Assembly (NCBI GenBank): GCA_937911795.1
Contig: CALDPJ010000396.1
Coordinates: 1-15,879, forward strand
From: an uncultured Flavobacteriales bacterium
GTDB lineage: Bacteria; Bacteroidota; Bacteroidia; Flavobacteriales_D; SKUL01
DNA length: 15,879 bases
Reading direction: 5' to 3'
Under the pieces are notes generated by a model. That model saw only the letters and a list, made by a program, of their open reading frames with translations. It ran no database searches and was not told the origin of the DNA. The position numbers were made by a program, and so were the translations under genes. Below, in pieces: positions 7,546 through 15,008 of this stretch (position 1 is the stretch's first letter; every line of letters begins with the position of its first letter).

Positions 7546-8142
7546 ATGAGCACCGAAGTTTCAGAGAAGGTAGATGAAATCATTTCGAAATCGCCGGAAT
7601 GGGCGCAGGAGATTCTGAACGAACTAAGAAAAATAATTCTAAACTGCGGACTGCAGGAAACGGTAAAATGGGGCGCTCCGGTTTACACCCACCACGGAAA
7701 TGTAGTTGGAATTGTGGCGCTGAAGAATTATGTATCGCTTTGGTTTTATGAAGGATCACATTTGAGTGATCCCGACAAAGTATTGATTGCATCCGGTGAG
7801 AAGACCCAGGCTTTGCGCCAATGGAGATTTACCAGCGCAAAAGAAATTCCATCTAAAAAAGTGGCTGCATATGTTAATGAAGCTGCTCTGAACAGCGAAA
7901 AAGGTATCAAAACGCAAAAGAAGAAAGTTGAAATACCAGTGGTTCCGGATATACTTAATGATGCATTTAAAAAGGAACCCGCTGTAAAAGCGTTTTTCGA
8001 TGGTCTCGCTCCGTCTTACCAGCGCGATTTTGTAGTGTTCATTACCGAAGCAAAGCGTGAAGAAACCCGGTTAAAACGACTTCAGAAAAGTCTGGAGCTG
8101 ATGCGCGAGGGTAAGGACCTGAACAGCAAGTACAAGAAATAG
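7546..8142 (+). CDS. DUF1801 / YdeI-like protein
   Basis: A 198-residue cytoplasmic protein with two recognisable parts. Residues ~15-115 are a DUF1801 domain (YdhG-like, related to the YjbR/CyaY fold): ETVKWGAPVYTHHGNVVGIVALKNYVSLWF runs over 38-67 and KTQALRQWRFTSAKEIP follows. Residues ~130-190 are an OmdA/YdeI-type C-terminal domain: an Ala/Phe-rich helix pair (DAFKKEPAVKAFFDGLAPSY), then the ITEAKREETRLKRL signature and a final MREGKDL. The family has been linked weakly to bacteriocin protection and outer-membrane-protein-associated phenotypes, but no biochemical role is established. It stands alone: divergent from cysH and convergent with the SixA-like gene, whose stop is 7 bases away. 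Start is the ATG at 7546; there is no Shine-Dalgarno. Confidence 0.85.
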   Translation: MSTEVSEKVDEIISKSPEWAQEILNELRKIILNCGLQETVKWGAPVYTHHGNVVGIVALKNYVSLWFYEGSHLSDPDKVLIASGEKTQALRQWRFTSAKEIPSKKVAAYVNEAALNSEKGIKTQKKKVEIPVVPDILNDAFKKEPAVKAFFDGLAPSYQRDFVVFITEAKREETRLKRLQKSLELMREGKDLNSKYKK

Positions 8143-8149
8143 TACATTT

Positions 8150-8620
8150 TTACTCAATCCAGTCGACACTTCCGGTTCCCCCGGATATTTCGGTCCAGTT
8201 GTCAGTTTCGAAGGTTAGTTTCGCTATTGAGCAGGTTGATAAATTGCCGATGCTGCTCTCGCACAAATAATTGACGGTATCGGTAACCCCGGGATTGTGT
8301 CCGAAAATCGCTATTGCTGATTCTGTGTCGGGTAATGCATTGATTACCTCCAGCCAGTTTTTTACTGCAGCATTGTACAGCGAATGTTCCACCTTGATGG
8401 CAATTTCCTGATTCATGTTCTCCGACATCAGTTGTGCGGTTCTCAAAGCCCGATGCGCCGAGCTGGAAATCCACAACTTCGGTATCTCCTCAAGATTTTT
8501 CCAGATTTCTGCCATTACCGGAATACTGTTGATTCCGCGTTCGGTAAGCGCGCGATCATGATCGGGCAGGGAAGCAGACCAATCTGATTTTGCATGACGA
8601 CACAGGTACAAGGTTTTCAT
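8150..8620 (-). CDS. sixA: SixA-type phosphohistidine phosphatase (histidine phosphatase superfamily)
   Basis: A 156-residue branch-1 histidine phosphatase, close to the E. coli SixA length (161). The phosphate-accepting LCRHAKSDW motif is at 6-14 (R8, nucleophile H9). R57 or R60 in SSAHRALRTAQ is the second Arg, E79 is a candidate acid, and the second catalytic His is H108 in IFGHNP. E. coli SixA dephosphorylates phosphohistidine on phosphotransfer proteins. The real substrate here is unknown, and no phosphotransferase or hybrid kinase genes are nearby. The ATG is preceded on the mRNA by U7 and a 9-bp hairpin, with clpB ending 57 bases upstream in the same direction. That layout suggests either separation from clpB by a terminator or a structured 5' leader. 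Confidence 0.85.
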   Translation of the reverse strand: MKTLYLCRHAKSDWSASLPDHDRALTERGINSIPVMAEIWKNLEEIPKLWISSSAHRALRTAQLMSENMNQEIAIKVEHSLYNAAVKNWLEVINALPDTESAIAIFGHNPGVTDTVNYLCESSIGNLSTCSIAKLTFETDNWTEISGGTGSVDWIE

Positions 8621-8652
8621 AAAAAAAGCGGGTAAGCCTAAGACTTACCCGC
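8621..8652 (-). terminator. Hairpin plus T7 tract after clpB
   Basis: On the minus strand a perfect 9-bp inverted repeat, GCGGGTAAG (8652-8644) and CTTACCCGC (8636-8628), encloses a 7-base loop and is followed by seven T (8627-8621). This is the form of an intrinsic terminator for clpB, 25 bases past its stop codon. The last T is directly next to the ATG of the sixA-like gene, so the hairpin also covers where that gene's ribosome binding site would be. There is no T tract on the plus-strand side, so it is one-directional. Confidence 0.85.
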
Positions 8653-8660
8653 AAGTTAAC

Positions 8661-8668
8661 CAAAATTA
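8661..8668 (-). promoter_or_regulatory. Candidate -7 box for the sixA-like gene
   Basis: Minus-strand TAATTTTG, an exact TAnnTTTG match and identical to the box before the DUF1801 gene. It lies between the clpB stop and the terminator-like hairpin, in an AT-rich direct repeat (ACCAAAATT twice on the plus strand). A start about 5 bases on would make the hairpin the whole 5' leader of sixA. No -33 TTG is seen at the right distance, so this stays tentative. Confidence 0.35.
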
Positions 8669-8677
8669 AACCAAAAT

Positions 8678-11293
8678 TTATGCTGGCTTCAGCTCTTTCT
8701 CAAGCGGTTTTCTGAAAACCATCTGTTGATCAAACATATCCAGCACTATGGGTTGCTCTGTGTCGATAGATCCCTGCAGCAATTGCTTACTCAGCACATT
8801 CAACACTTGTTTCTGAATGACCCGTTTCACCGGACGGGCACCGAATTGCGGATCGAAGCCAACATTGGCCAGGTATTCCAGAGCATCCTTGGCCACCAGC
8901 AATTCGATGTTTCGCTCTTTTAGATGTGCTGCAAGTTGATCGAGTTGCATTTGCACAATCTTCTTCACTTCCTCGCGACCGAGCGGATTAAACATCACCA
9001 CTTCATCAATGCGGTTCAGAAATTCAGGACGCATGGTCTTTTTCAACTCTTCAAAAACCTGATCTTTTGTACGCTCTATGATGGCGTCGCGGTTTTTTTC
9101 ATTCATTCCGTCAAAGTTCTCCTGGATCAAATGCGAACCAACGTTTGATGTCATAATGATGATGGTGTTTTTAAAGTTCACCACACGACCTTTATTATCC
9201 GTCAATCTTCCATCGTCGAGCACCTGAAGCAGAATGTTGTAAACATCGGGATGCGCTTTCTCAATTTCATCGAGCAGCACAACCGAATAAGGTTTCCGCC
9301 TCACTGCTTCGGTTAACTGACCACCTTCATCATATCCAACATACCCGGGAGGGGCACCAACGAGGCGGCTTACTGAATGACGTTCCTGATATTCGCTCAT
9401 GTCAATGCGCGTCATCGCATTTTCATCGTTGAACAGGAACTCACTCAATGCTTTCGCCAGCTCGGTTTTCCCGACTCCGGTGGTACCCAGAAAGATGAAC
9501 GATCCAAGTGGTCGTTTGTCATCCTGCAGACCAGCCCGGCTGCGGCGCACAGCATCTGACACCGAAATGACCGCCTCTTCCTGACCGACCACTCGTTTGT
9601 GCAATTCATCTTCGAGCCGAAGCAGTTTTTCACGATCGCTCTCCAGCATTTTGTTGACGGGAATTCCGGTCCATTTGGCCACAATTTCTGCAATCTCGTC
9701 TACACCAACCTCTTCTTTGATCAGTTTGAGACTTTCCTGTTCCTGTAAAAGTTTGTTCTTAAACTCTTCGAGTTGTGCTTCGGCTTCTTTAATCTTTCCG
9801 TAACGGATTTCCGCGACCAAACCAAGATTTCCTTCACGCTCGGCCTGTTCGGCTTCGTATTTCAGGTTTTCTATTTTAGATTTTGCTTGTTGAATGCCAT
9901 CCACCAATTCTTTTTCAGCTTCCCATTTGGCGCGAAGATCCGACCGTGCGTCACTCAGGTTTGCTATTTCTTCATTCAATGCACCCAGTTTTTGTTCGTC
10001 TTTTTCGCGTTTGATCGCTTCCCGCTCAATTTCCAGTTGCATGATGCGTCTTTCGATTTCGTCCAGTTCTTCGGGTTTGGAGTTGATTTCCATCCGCAAT
10101 CTCGATGCAGATTCGTCAATCAGGTCAATGGCCTTGTCTGGCAGAAACCGATCGGTGATGTATCGCTGAGAAAGTTCAACGGCAGCAATAATGGCCGCAT
10201 CCTTAATCCTCACCTTGTGGTGGTTTTCATATTTTTCCTTGATTCCACGCAATATGGAAATGGCGTCTTCACGATCTGGTTCATCGATCTGAACTTTCTG
10301 AAATCTTCTTTCGAGCGCTTTATCCTTTTCGAAATACTTCTGGTATTCGTTCAGGGTAGTGGCTCCAACGGCACGAAGTTCACCCCGTGCAAGAGCGGGT
10401 TTAAGGATGTTGGCGGCATCCATGGCTCCTTCGCCGCCGCCGGCTCCAACCAGGGTGTGAATTTCATCAATGAACAAAACAATCTGCCCTTCGGCTCCAA
10501 TTACTTCTTTTACAACGGCTTTTAGTCGTTCTTCAAATTCCCCTTTGTATTTCGCTCCGGCAATCAGGGCGCCCATATCCAGTGAATAAATTTGTTTGGA
10601 TTGAAGATTTTCGGGCACATCTCCGTTGATGATACGGTGCGCAATTCCCTCGGCGATGGCGGTTTTACCTACACCGGGCTCTCCGATCAGGATGGGGTTG
10701 TTTTTGGTTCTGCGGGTGAGAATCTGCAATACGCGTCGAATCTCCTCATCGCGGCCAATCACCGGATCGAGCTTGCCGTCACGGGCCATCTGGTTCAGGT
10801 TTTTGGCGTATTTATTCAAAGCATTATAAGTCTCTTCCTGGCTCGCGGAAGTAACTTTTTCACCTTTGCGAAGATCTTTGATGGCGGCAATAAGTTCCTT
10901 TTTATTCATCCCGCTATCGCGCAACAGTTGACCAGTGTTGTCTGAAGCTTCTGTGAGGCTCAGCAACAAATGCTCGATAGAAACATATTCATCACCAAAT
11001 TCCCTGAGATAGGAGAGGGCCTTTGTGAGTACCGTTCCGGCATTTCTCGACCACTGTATGTCTGCACCCGATACTTTGGGATGCGATTCGATCATTTTAT
11101 CGAGTGCACGATTGACCACATCCTGATTGATGTTTAATTTTTTGAACAGGTGCGGAACGACATTCTCATCTGCCCGCAGAATACCTTTTAACAAGTGGCT
11201 GGTCTCAATAATCTGGTGACCATTTTCCATGGCTATGGTCTGCGCATTCTGAACCGCCTCCTGAGATTTTATTGTGAATTTATTAAAGTCCAT
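8678..11293 (-). CDS. clpB: ATP-dependent chaperone ClpB (Hsp100 disaggregase)
   Basis: Hexameric cytoplasmic disaggregase that, with DnaK, threads proteins out of aggregates using ATP. The 871 residues match full-length ClpB. Order: N-domain (1-~145), linker, first AAA+ domain with Walker A GEPGVGKT at 204-211 and Walker B LFIDE around D276-E277, Arg fingers R329/R330, and a coiled-coil M-domain (~400-525, Glu/Lys-rich). The second AAA+ domain follows, with Walker A GTTGVGKT at 603-610, Walker B D675-E676 and the GYVGYDEGG pore loop at 650-658. The M-domain separates it from ClpA and ClpC, and there is no ClpP-binding IGF loop. The long N-terminus is intact with no obvious internal start. 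An intrinsic terminator follows. Upstream is a 298-base gap with a 10-base palindrome 29 bases from the ATG. Confidence 0.98.
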   Translation of the reverse strand: MDFNKFTIKSQEAVQNAQTIAMENGHQIIETSHLLKGILRADENVVPHLFKKLNINQDVVNRALDKMIESHPKVSGADIQWSRNAGTVLTKALSYLREFGDEYVSIEHLLLSLTEASDNTGQLLRDSGMNKKELIAAIKDLRKGEKVTSASQEETYNALNKYAKNLNQMARDGKLDPVIGRDEEIRRVLQILTRRTKNNPILIGEPGVGKTAIAEGIAHRIINGDVPENLQSKQIYSLDMGALIAGAKYKGEFEERLKAVVKEVIGAEGQIVLFIDEIHTLVGAGGGEGAMDAANILKPALARGELRAVGATTLNEYQKYFEKDKALERRFQKVQIDEPDREDAISILRGIKEKYENHHKVRIKDAAIIAAVELSQRYITDRFLPDKAIDLIDESASRLRMEINSKPEELDEIERRIMQLEIEREAIKREKDEQKLGALNEEIANLSDARSDLRAKWEAEKELVDGIQQAKSKIENLKYEAEQAEREGNLGLVAEIRYGKIKEAEAQLEEFKNKLLQEQESLKLIKEEVGVDEIAEIVAKWTGIPVNKMLESDREKLLRLEDELHKRVVGQEEAVISVSDAVRRSRAGLQDDKRPLGSFIFLGTTGVGKTELAKALSEFLFNDENAMTRIDMSEYQERHSVSRLVGAPPGYVGYDEGGQLTEAVRRKPYSVVLLDEIEKAHPDVYNILLQVLDDGRLTDNKGRVVNFKNTIIIMTSNVGSHLIQENFDGMNEKNRDAIIERTKDQVFEELKKTMRPEFLNRIDEVVMFNPLGREEVKKIVQMQLDQLAAHLKERNIELLVAKDALEYLANVGFDPQFGARPVKRVIQKQVLNVLSKQLLQGSIDTEQPIVLDMFDQQMVFRKPLEKELKPA

Positions 11294-11321
11294 AATGGAA
11301 ATTTAAAGGTTGTGTTTTCTG

Positions 11322-11331
11322 AGCGATCGCT
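11322..11331. promoter_or_regulatory. Perfect 10-base palindrome upstream of clpB
   Basis: AGCGATCGCT, a perfect palindrome 29 bases before the clpB ATG, more GC-rich than its surroundings and loosely flanked by GTTGT (11309-11313) and ACAAC (11335-11339). It could be an operator for clpB, but no known heat-shock operator (CIRCE, CtsR box) matches it and only one copy is present. Confidence 0.25.
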
Positions 11332-11577
11332 ACTACAACACTTGATCCAAATGAAAGCTCGTTGATGAATGATTGGTTTAAGTAAATCAATTAAATCTAC
11401 TGCTTAACTGAAGATTACATAAGTGCAATAGATAAAACTTATCGGTCGCTAAGGTGAATAAATGGCAGTATATGGAAAAATAAAGGAAAAAATGGCAGAA
11501 GAAGTTCAGAAGGGATCTGGGAATGCTAAGAGCTGTTTTTAGTGATTTATCCTGTGGATTGAGCCCGTCCGTTTTTG

Positions 11578-11585
11578 TACCTTTA
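11578..11585 (+). promoter_or_regulatory. Near-consensus -7 box before the T9SS protein gene
   Basis: TACCTTTA matches TAnnTTTG in 7 of 8 positions and lies 6 bases (GGCCTT) before the chosen ATG. A TTG at 11559-11561 is 16 bases upstream, shorter than the usual 19. The close match in sequence and placement to the cysH box (TACCTTTG then GGCC) is the main reason to list it. Confidence 0.3.
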
Positions 11586-11591
11586 GGCCTT

Positions 11592-13037
11592 ATGAAGAAG
11601 AGAAAATTTATCCCGAAGCAACTGCTGAATTTCCCAATTCTGATCTGCTTTCTGGCGGCTACCACAGGTGTTTATGCACAACCTTGTATTGATGGATTTT
11701 CGGGCCCTTATCCCTGTGAAGGTATGCATCAGTATGCTTTTATGCCAGCAGATGAAATTGGCGGAGGAGTGATCAATGATAATTGGGGTTGGGTGAGTTC
11801 CGAAACGGGTAGAGAATACGCTATTCAGGCCAGATCGACCGGCACTTCATTTATCGATATAACCGATCCGGCCAATCCGGTATATCTCGGAAATCTGCCT
11901 ACCCATGATTTTGAAATTCTCTGGCGCGATGTCAAGGTGTACAGCAATCATGCTTTTATTGTTGCTGAATCAGGCGGACATGGAATGCAGGTTTTTGACC
12001 TTACCCAACTTGATGCGGTTGTCAATCCTCCCGTAGAGTTTTCAGAAACTGCACATTACCCGCTTTTTGGAAACGCACACAACATTGCCATCAACGAAGA
12101 AAGCGGTTATGCATACGCAGTAGGAACCAATACTTATTCGGGCGGTCTTCATTTTATTAATATTCAGGATCCTCAGTTTCCTGTGGCGGCCGGTGGTTTC
12201 GAAGCGGATGGTTATACCCACGATGTTCAGGTAGTGAACTACGATGGATTTGATGCGAATTATGTAGGTCGGGAAATGGCCTTCGCTTCGAATGAAAATT
12301 CCTTGACGATTGTGGATGTCACCGATAAATCAGACCCGGTAATGGTTTCCCGAACAGAATACGAGAACAGCGCATACGCTCACCAGGGTTGGCTGACAGA
12401 AGATCACCGATACTTTTTAATGGGCGATGAACTGGATGAAGGGACTTTTGGAAACAACACGCGCACCTTTGTCTGGGATTTGCTGAACCTGGAAGAGCCG
12501 GTGTTGGTAGGATTTATTGAAAGCGACATTGCTTCCATTGACCACAACCTATATTTCAAAGGAGATTATTGTTATCAGGCTAACTATACCGGTGGCTTGC
12601 GGGTGTTGAAAATGAACAATCCGGCCACCCTGGATTTTGAGGAGGTAGCCTTTTTTGACGTAATACCCGAAAATGACAATGTGCAGTTTATCGGGTCGTG
12701 GAATGTGTACCCGTTTTTCCCGAGTGGAACCATTATTTTAAGTAATATGTATCAGGGAATGCACATTTTGCAACCGGATTTTGACCCAATGACCGGCATT
12801 GTTCATCGTAGCATCTCTCAGATATCCTGTTATCCTAATCCATCTTCAGATTTTGTTCGCATAGAAGGAATATCTATTGAGACAGATAGAGTGGAATTAT
12901 TTAATAGTACAGGTAGAATGGTTTGGTCACAAGGAACATTGGTGTCCGGAGTATTGGAAATGGACGTTTCTAACTTTTCTCCCGGGTTATATCTTGTAAA
13001 GGCCGGTGAGGATACATTCCGGCTGATTGTCCAATAA
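11592..13037 (+). CDS. Secreted choice-of-anchor B family protein with T9SS sorting domain
   Basis: A 481-residue exported protein. Residues 1-30 form a signal peptide (MKKRKF start, hydrophobic core LICFLAATTG, likely cut after VYAQ). The body matches the choice-of-anchor B family, with LVIVD-type beta-propeller repeats: FIDITDPANPVYLG, VFDLTQLDAV, FINIQDPQFPVAAG, IVDVTDKSDPVMVS and VWDLLNLEEPVLVG, plus the family's WRDVKVYSNHAFIV and GHGMQVFDLT. The last ~73 residues (about 408-481) are a type A type IX secretion sorting domain: CYPNPSSDFVRIEG, VELFNSTGRMV and SPGLYLVKAG. The protein should cross the outer membrane by T9SS and be released or cell-surface attached. Its function is unknown. 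An upstream in-frame ATG at 11523 would add 23 residues before the signal peptide, so I chose 11592. The sorting domain is AT-richer than the propeller. Confidence 0.9.
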   Translation: MKKRKFIPKQLLNFPILICFLAATTGVYAQPCIDGFSGPYPCEGMHQYAFMPADEIGGGVINDNWGWVSSETGREYAIQARSTGTSFIDITDPANPVYLGNLPTHDFEILWRDVKVYSNHAFIVAESGGHGMQVFDLTQLDAVVNPPVEFSETAHYPLFGNAHNIAINEESGYAYAVGTNTYSGGLHFINIQDPQFPVAAGGFEADGYTHDVQVVNYDGFDANYVGREMAFASNENSLTIVDVTDKSDPVMVSRTEYENSAYAHQGWLTEDHRYFLMGDELDEGTFGNNTRTFVWDLLNLEEPVLVGFIESDIASIDHNLYFKGDYCYQANYTGGLRVLKMNNPATLDFEEVAFFDVIPENDNVQFIGSWNVYPFFPSGTIILSNMYQGMHILQPDFDPMTGIVHRSISQISCYPNPSSDFVRIEGISIETDRVELFNSTGRMVWSQGTLVSGVLEMDVSNFSPGLYLVKAGEDTFRLIVQ

Positions 13038-13039
13038 AT

Positions 13040-13059
13040 GGATTTCAGAAAATCCTTTT
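13040..13059 (+). terminator. Weak intrinsic terminator after the T9SS protein gene
   Basis: Stem GGATTT (13040-13045), loop CAGA, stem AAATCC (13050-13055), then TTTT, starting 3 bases after the TAA. The stem is only 6 bp with few GC pairs and it overlaps the end of the convergent NlpC/P60 gene, so strength is doubtful. Confidence 0.4.
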
Positions 13060-13818
13060 GACCGCGAGGAGCTCGTGACTGATTTTTCCAGTTGATTCGT
13101 GCAAAATACCTTCTGACGTTATTTGCTCTATCTTCACTTTTGACGAAGCATGCAGGATTCGCTCCTGATCCAGCAACATGCCCACATGATGAATTTTCCC
13201 ATCGCTATTCTTGAAAAAAGCCAGATCTCCGCTTTGCGAGTTGCTTAGATTCTCTACCGGATCTCCGATTTCATACTGCTGAGAGGCATCCCGGGGGATG
13301 GATATCCCAACTGCACGATACAGCAATTGGGTCAAACCGGAACAATCAATACCGTACGCCGAGCGTCCACCCCAGAGATAAGGGGTATTGATGAGTCGCA
13401 TTCCGAAGGCCTCCAATTGCTGTTGCTCCAGTGGCCCTACATTCAACTGATGCGCTATGGAAAAACCTTGTCCTGCAAGCGTAAACTGAGTTTGTTGACC
13501 CGCAACAGGAATTTGTGCTCCAACCGCAACCGGCAGCAATGTTTCCTGATCTGTCTGGAGGTAATTTACCGGATCCAGCACCATGCGCAAAGAAGTTGGT
13601 TCCGGAATCTCAGCTATAGAAATTGCGGTATGTTGGCTGCGATCAATCCAGCATTCGTAATTGTCGTGGAGGCATCGTACATGAAGCCATTTCTCCTGTT
13701 CTTCGAATATGGTGTAGGCTTCTCCAAAAAGCAGTTGCGTTACCATTTCTGCCCGGTCTGAAGCCTCAGATCTTCCGGGAATAACCGCCAGCAAACAAAT
13801 ACCTGTTTGATCGGACAT
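13045..13818 (-). CDS. NlpC/P60 (C40) peptidase with SH3-like N-terminal domain
   Basis: A 257-residue cysteine peptidase that probably cleaves gamma-D-Glu-diaminopimelate bonds in cell-wall peptides. Residues ~10-125 are SH3b-like (EAYTIFEEQEKWLHVRC, then DNYECWID). Residues ~135-257 are the NlpC/P60 domain: PYLWGGRS at 146-153, DCSGL at 158-162 with catalytic C159, GDLAFF at 197-202, catalytic H211 in HHVGM, and third polar residue H223 in ILHAS. The domain order resembles the YkfC type, which trims imported murein peptides inside the cell. No signal peptide or lipobox is present, in keeping with a cytoplasmic recycling enzyme. The ATG follows the thiolase stop by 3 bases, so it is the last gene of a three-gene operon. 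It is convergent with the T9SS gene. Confidence 0.9.
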   Translation of the reverse strand: MSDQTGICLLAVIPGRSEASDRAEMVTQLLFGEAYTIFEEQEKWLHVRCLHDNYECWIDRSQHTAISIAEIPEPTSLRMVLDPVNYLQTDQETLLPVAVGAQIPVAGQQTQFTLAGQGFSIAHQLNVGPLEQQQLEAFGMRLINTPYLWGGRSAYGIDCSGLTQLLYRAVGISIPRDASQQYEIGDPVENLSNSQSGDLAFFKNSDGKIHHVGMLLDQERILHASSKVKIEQITSEGILHESTGKISHELLAVKRIF

Positions 13819-13821
13819 GCA

Positions 13822-15000
13822 CTACATTCTTTCGATCACCATCGCAGATGCACCGCCACCGCCGTTGCAGATTCCGGCACCGCCCAATTTCCCGTCGTTT
13901 TGGTTCAGTACATTAATCAGCGTCACGATGATTCGTGCACCCGAACATCCAAGTGGATGACCCAGCGCAACAGCACCACCGTTTACATCTACTTTCGATG
14001 CATCGAGTCCAAGCTCGGCAATATTTGCCAGACCTACTACAGCAAATGCCTGATTCAACTCCCAGAAATCAATGTCCGAAATCTGAAGTCCTGCTTTTTT
14101 AAGTGCAATCGGAATAGCTTTAGATGGGGCAGTGGTGAACCATTCGGCGTCCTGAGCAGCATCGGCATAGCTCACGATTTTGGCAATGGGTTTTACTCCG
14201 AGAGACTCGGCTTTTTCTTTACTCATCAGCACCAGAGCGGCTGCACCGTCATTCAGTGTTGAGGCATTCGCAGCTGTTACCGTTCCGTCTTTCTGAAAAA
14301 CTGGTCGCAACTGTGGGATTTTCTCGAGCTTCACGTTTTTGTACTCTTCATCTTCTCGCACTTCAATCGGATCTCCTTTTCGCTGAGGAACCATAACCGG
14401 CACCACTTCTCCGTTGAATTTTCCGGCGCTCCACGCACTGGCAGCACGATTGTACGATTCCATTGCGAAAGCATCCTGTTCTTCACGGGAAATCTTACGA
14501 TCAGAAGCACACAACTCGGCGCAGTTGCCCATGTGTTGTTCATTGTAAACATCGGTAAGGCCGTCGAAAACCAAACCGTCCTGTAATTTCACGTCTCCGA
14601 GTCTGAAGCCATTTCTGGAATTGGGCAGGTAATGTGGCACCATACTCATATTCTCCATTCCTCCGGCAACAACACAATCGGCATCTCCAAGTGCAATGCT
14701 CTGAGCCGCAAGTGCAATGGATTTCATTCCCGAAGCGCAAACTTTATTCACGGTAGTACATGGAACATTGGTTCCCAGTCCGGCAAACATGGCAGCCTGG
14801 CGGGCAGGAGCCTGACCCAGTCCGGCCTGAAGCACACAACCCATAAAAACTTCGTTCACTTCTTTTGCGTCAATTCCGGCTCTTTCAACCGCCGCTTTGA
14901 TGGCGGTAGCTCCCAGTCGTGGAGCAGAAACAGTTGACAAGGCGCCACCAAAACTTCCTATTGGCGTGCGGACGGCAGATATGATATAAACTTCTTTCAT
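13822..15000 (-). CDS. Acetyl-CoA C-acetyltransferase (thiolase)
   Basis: Type II thiolase, 392 residues, joining two acetyl-CoA to acetoacetyl-CoA or cleaving 3-ketoacyl-CoA. The active site is complete and in register with the Zoogloea biosynthetic enzyme: nucleophile C88 in NKVCASGMKS, N316, H348 in GGAVALGHPLGCSGAR (341-356) and C378 in GICNGGGGASA. Where the usual motif is NEAFA this protein has NQAFA (Q317). Length and the C-x-G ending fit a short-chain acetyltransferase. Whether it works in fatty-acid or amino-acid breakdown or in synthesis cannot be read from the sequence. No beta-oxidation partner gene is next to it. It starts 8 bases after the lipoprotein stop and ends 3 bases before the NlpC/P60 gene, all on the same strand. 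Confidence 0.95.
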   Translation of the reverse strand: MKEVYIISAVRTPIGSFGGALSTVSAPRLGATAIKAAVERAGIDAKEVNEVFMGCVLQAGLGQAPARQAAMFAGLGTNVPCTTVNKVCASGMKSIALAAQSIALGDADCVVAGGMENMSMVPHYLPNSRNGFRLGDVKLQDGLVFDGLTDVYNEQHMGNCAELCASDRKISREEQDAFAMESYNRAASAWSAGKFNGEVVPVMVPQRKGDPIEVREDEEYKNVKLEKIPQLRPVFQKDGTVTAANASTLNDGAAALVLMSKEKAESLGVKPIAKIVSYADAAQDAEWFTTAPSKAIPIALKKAGLQISDIDFWELNQAFAVVGLANIAELGLDASKVDVNGGAVALGHPLGCSGARIIVTLINVLNQNDGKLGGAGICNGGGGASAMVIERM

Positions 15001-15008
15001 CAGAAAAA

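Larger units (their letters stand above)
11294..11591. other. Divergent intergenic region between clpB and the T9SS protein gene
   Basis: About 300 AT-rich bases separating two divergent genes. It holds the palindrome AGCGATCGCT at 11322-11331, a 26-codon open frame at 11462-11542 (plus strand, starting MAVYGKIKEK), and a near-consensus -7 box TACCTTTA at 11578-11585. I found no exact TAnnTTTG box for clpB on the minus strand; the best is TTCATTTG at 11355-11348, one mismatch. No RNA gene or repeat is evident. Confidence 0.5.

Noticed and set aside
8653..8680. Tandem ACCAAAATT repeat as an operator or repeat element
   Set aside because: Only two imperfect copies in an AT-rich gap; one reads as a -7 box, and there is no further sign of a repeat family.
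9773..10525. 250-codon open frame antisense to clpB
   Set aside because: It lies entirely inside a clearly coding clpB region opposite the M-domain and first AAA+ domain. The translation is Phe/Leu-rich, without domain or initiation signals, as expected from the reverse complement of a Glu/Lys-rich gene.
13327..14262. Open frames of 144 and 151 codons on the plus strand opposite the NlpC/P60 and thiolase genes
   Set aside because: Both are shadows of well-supported minus-strand genes with complete active-site motifs, and neither resembles a known family.
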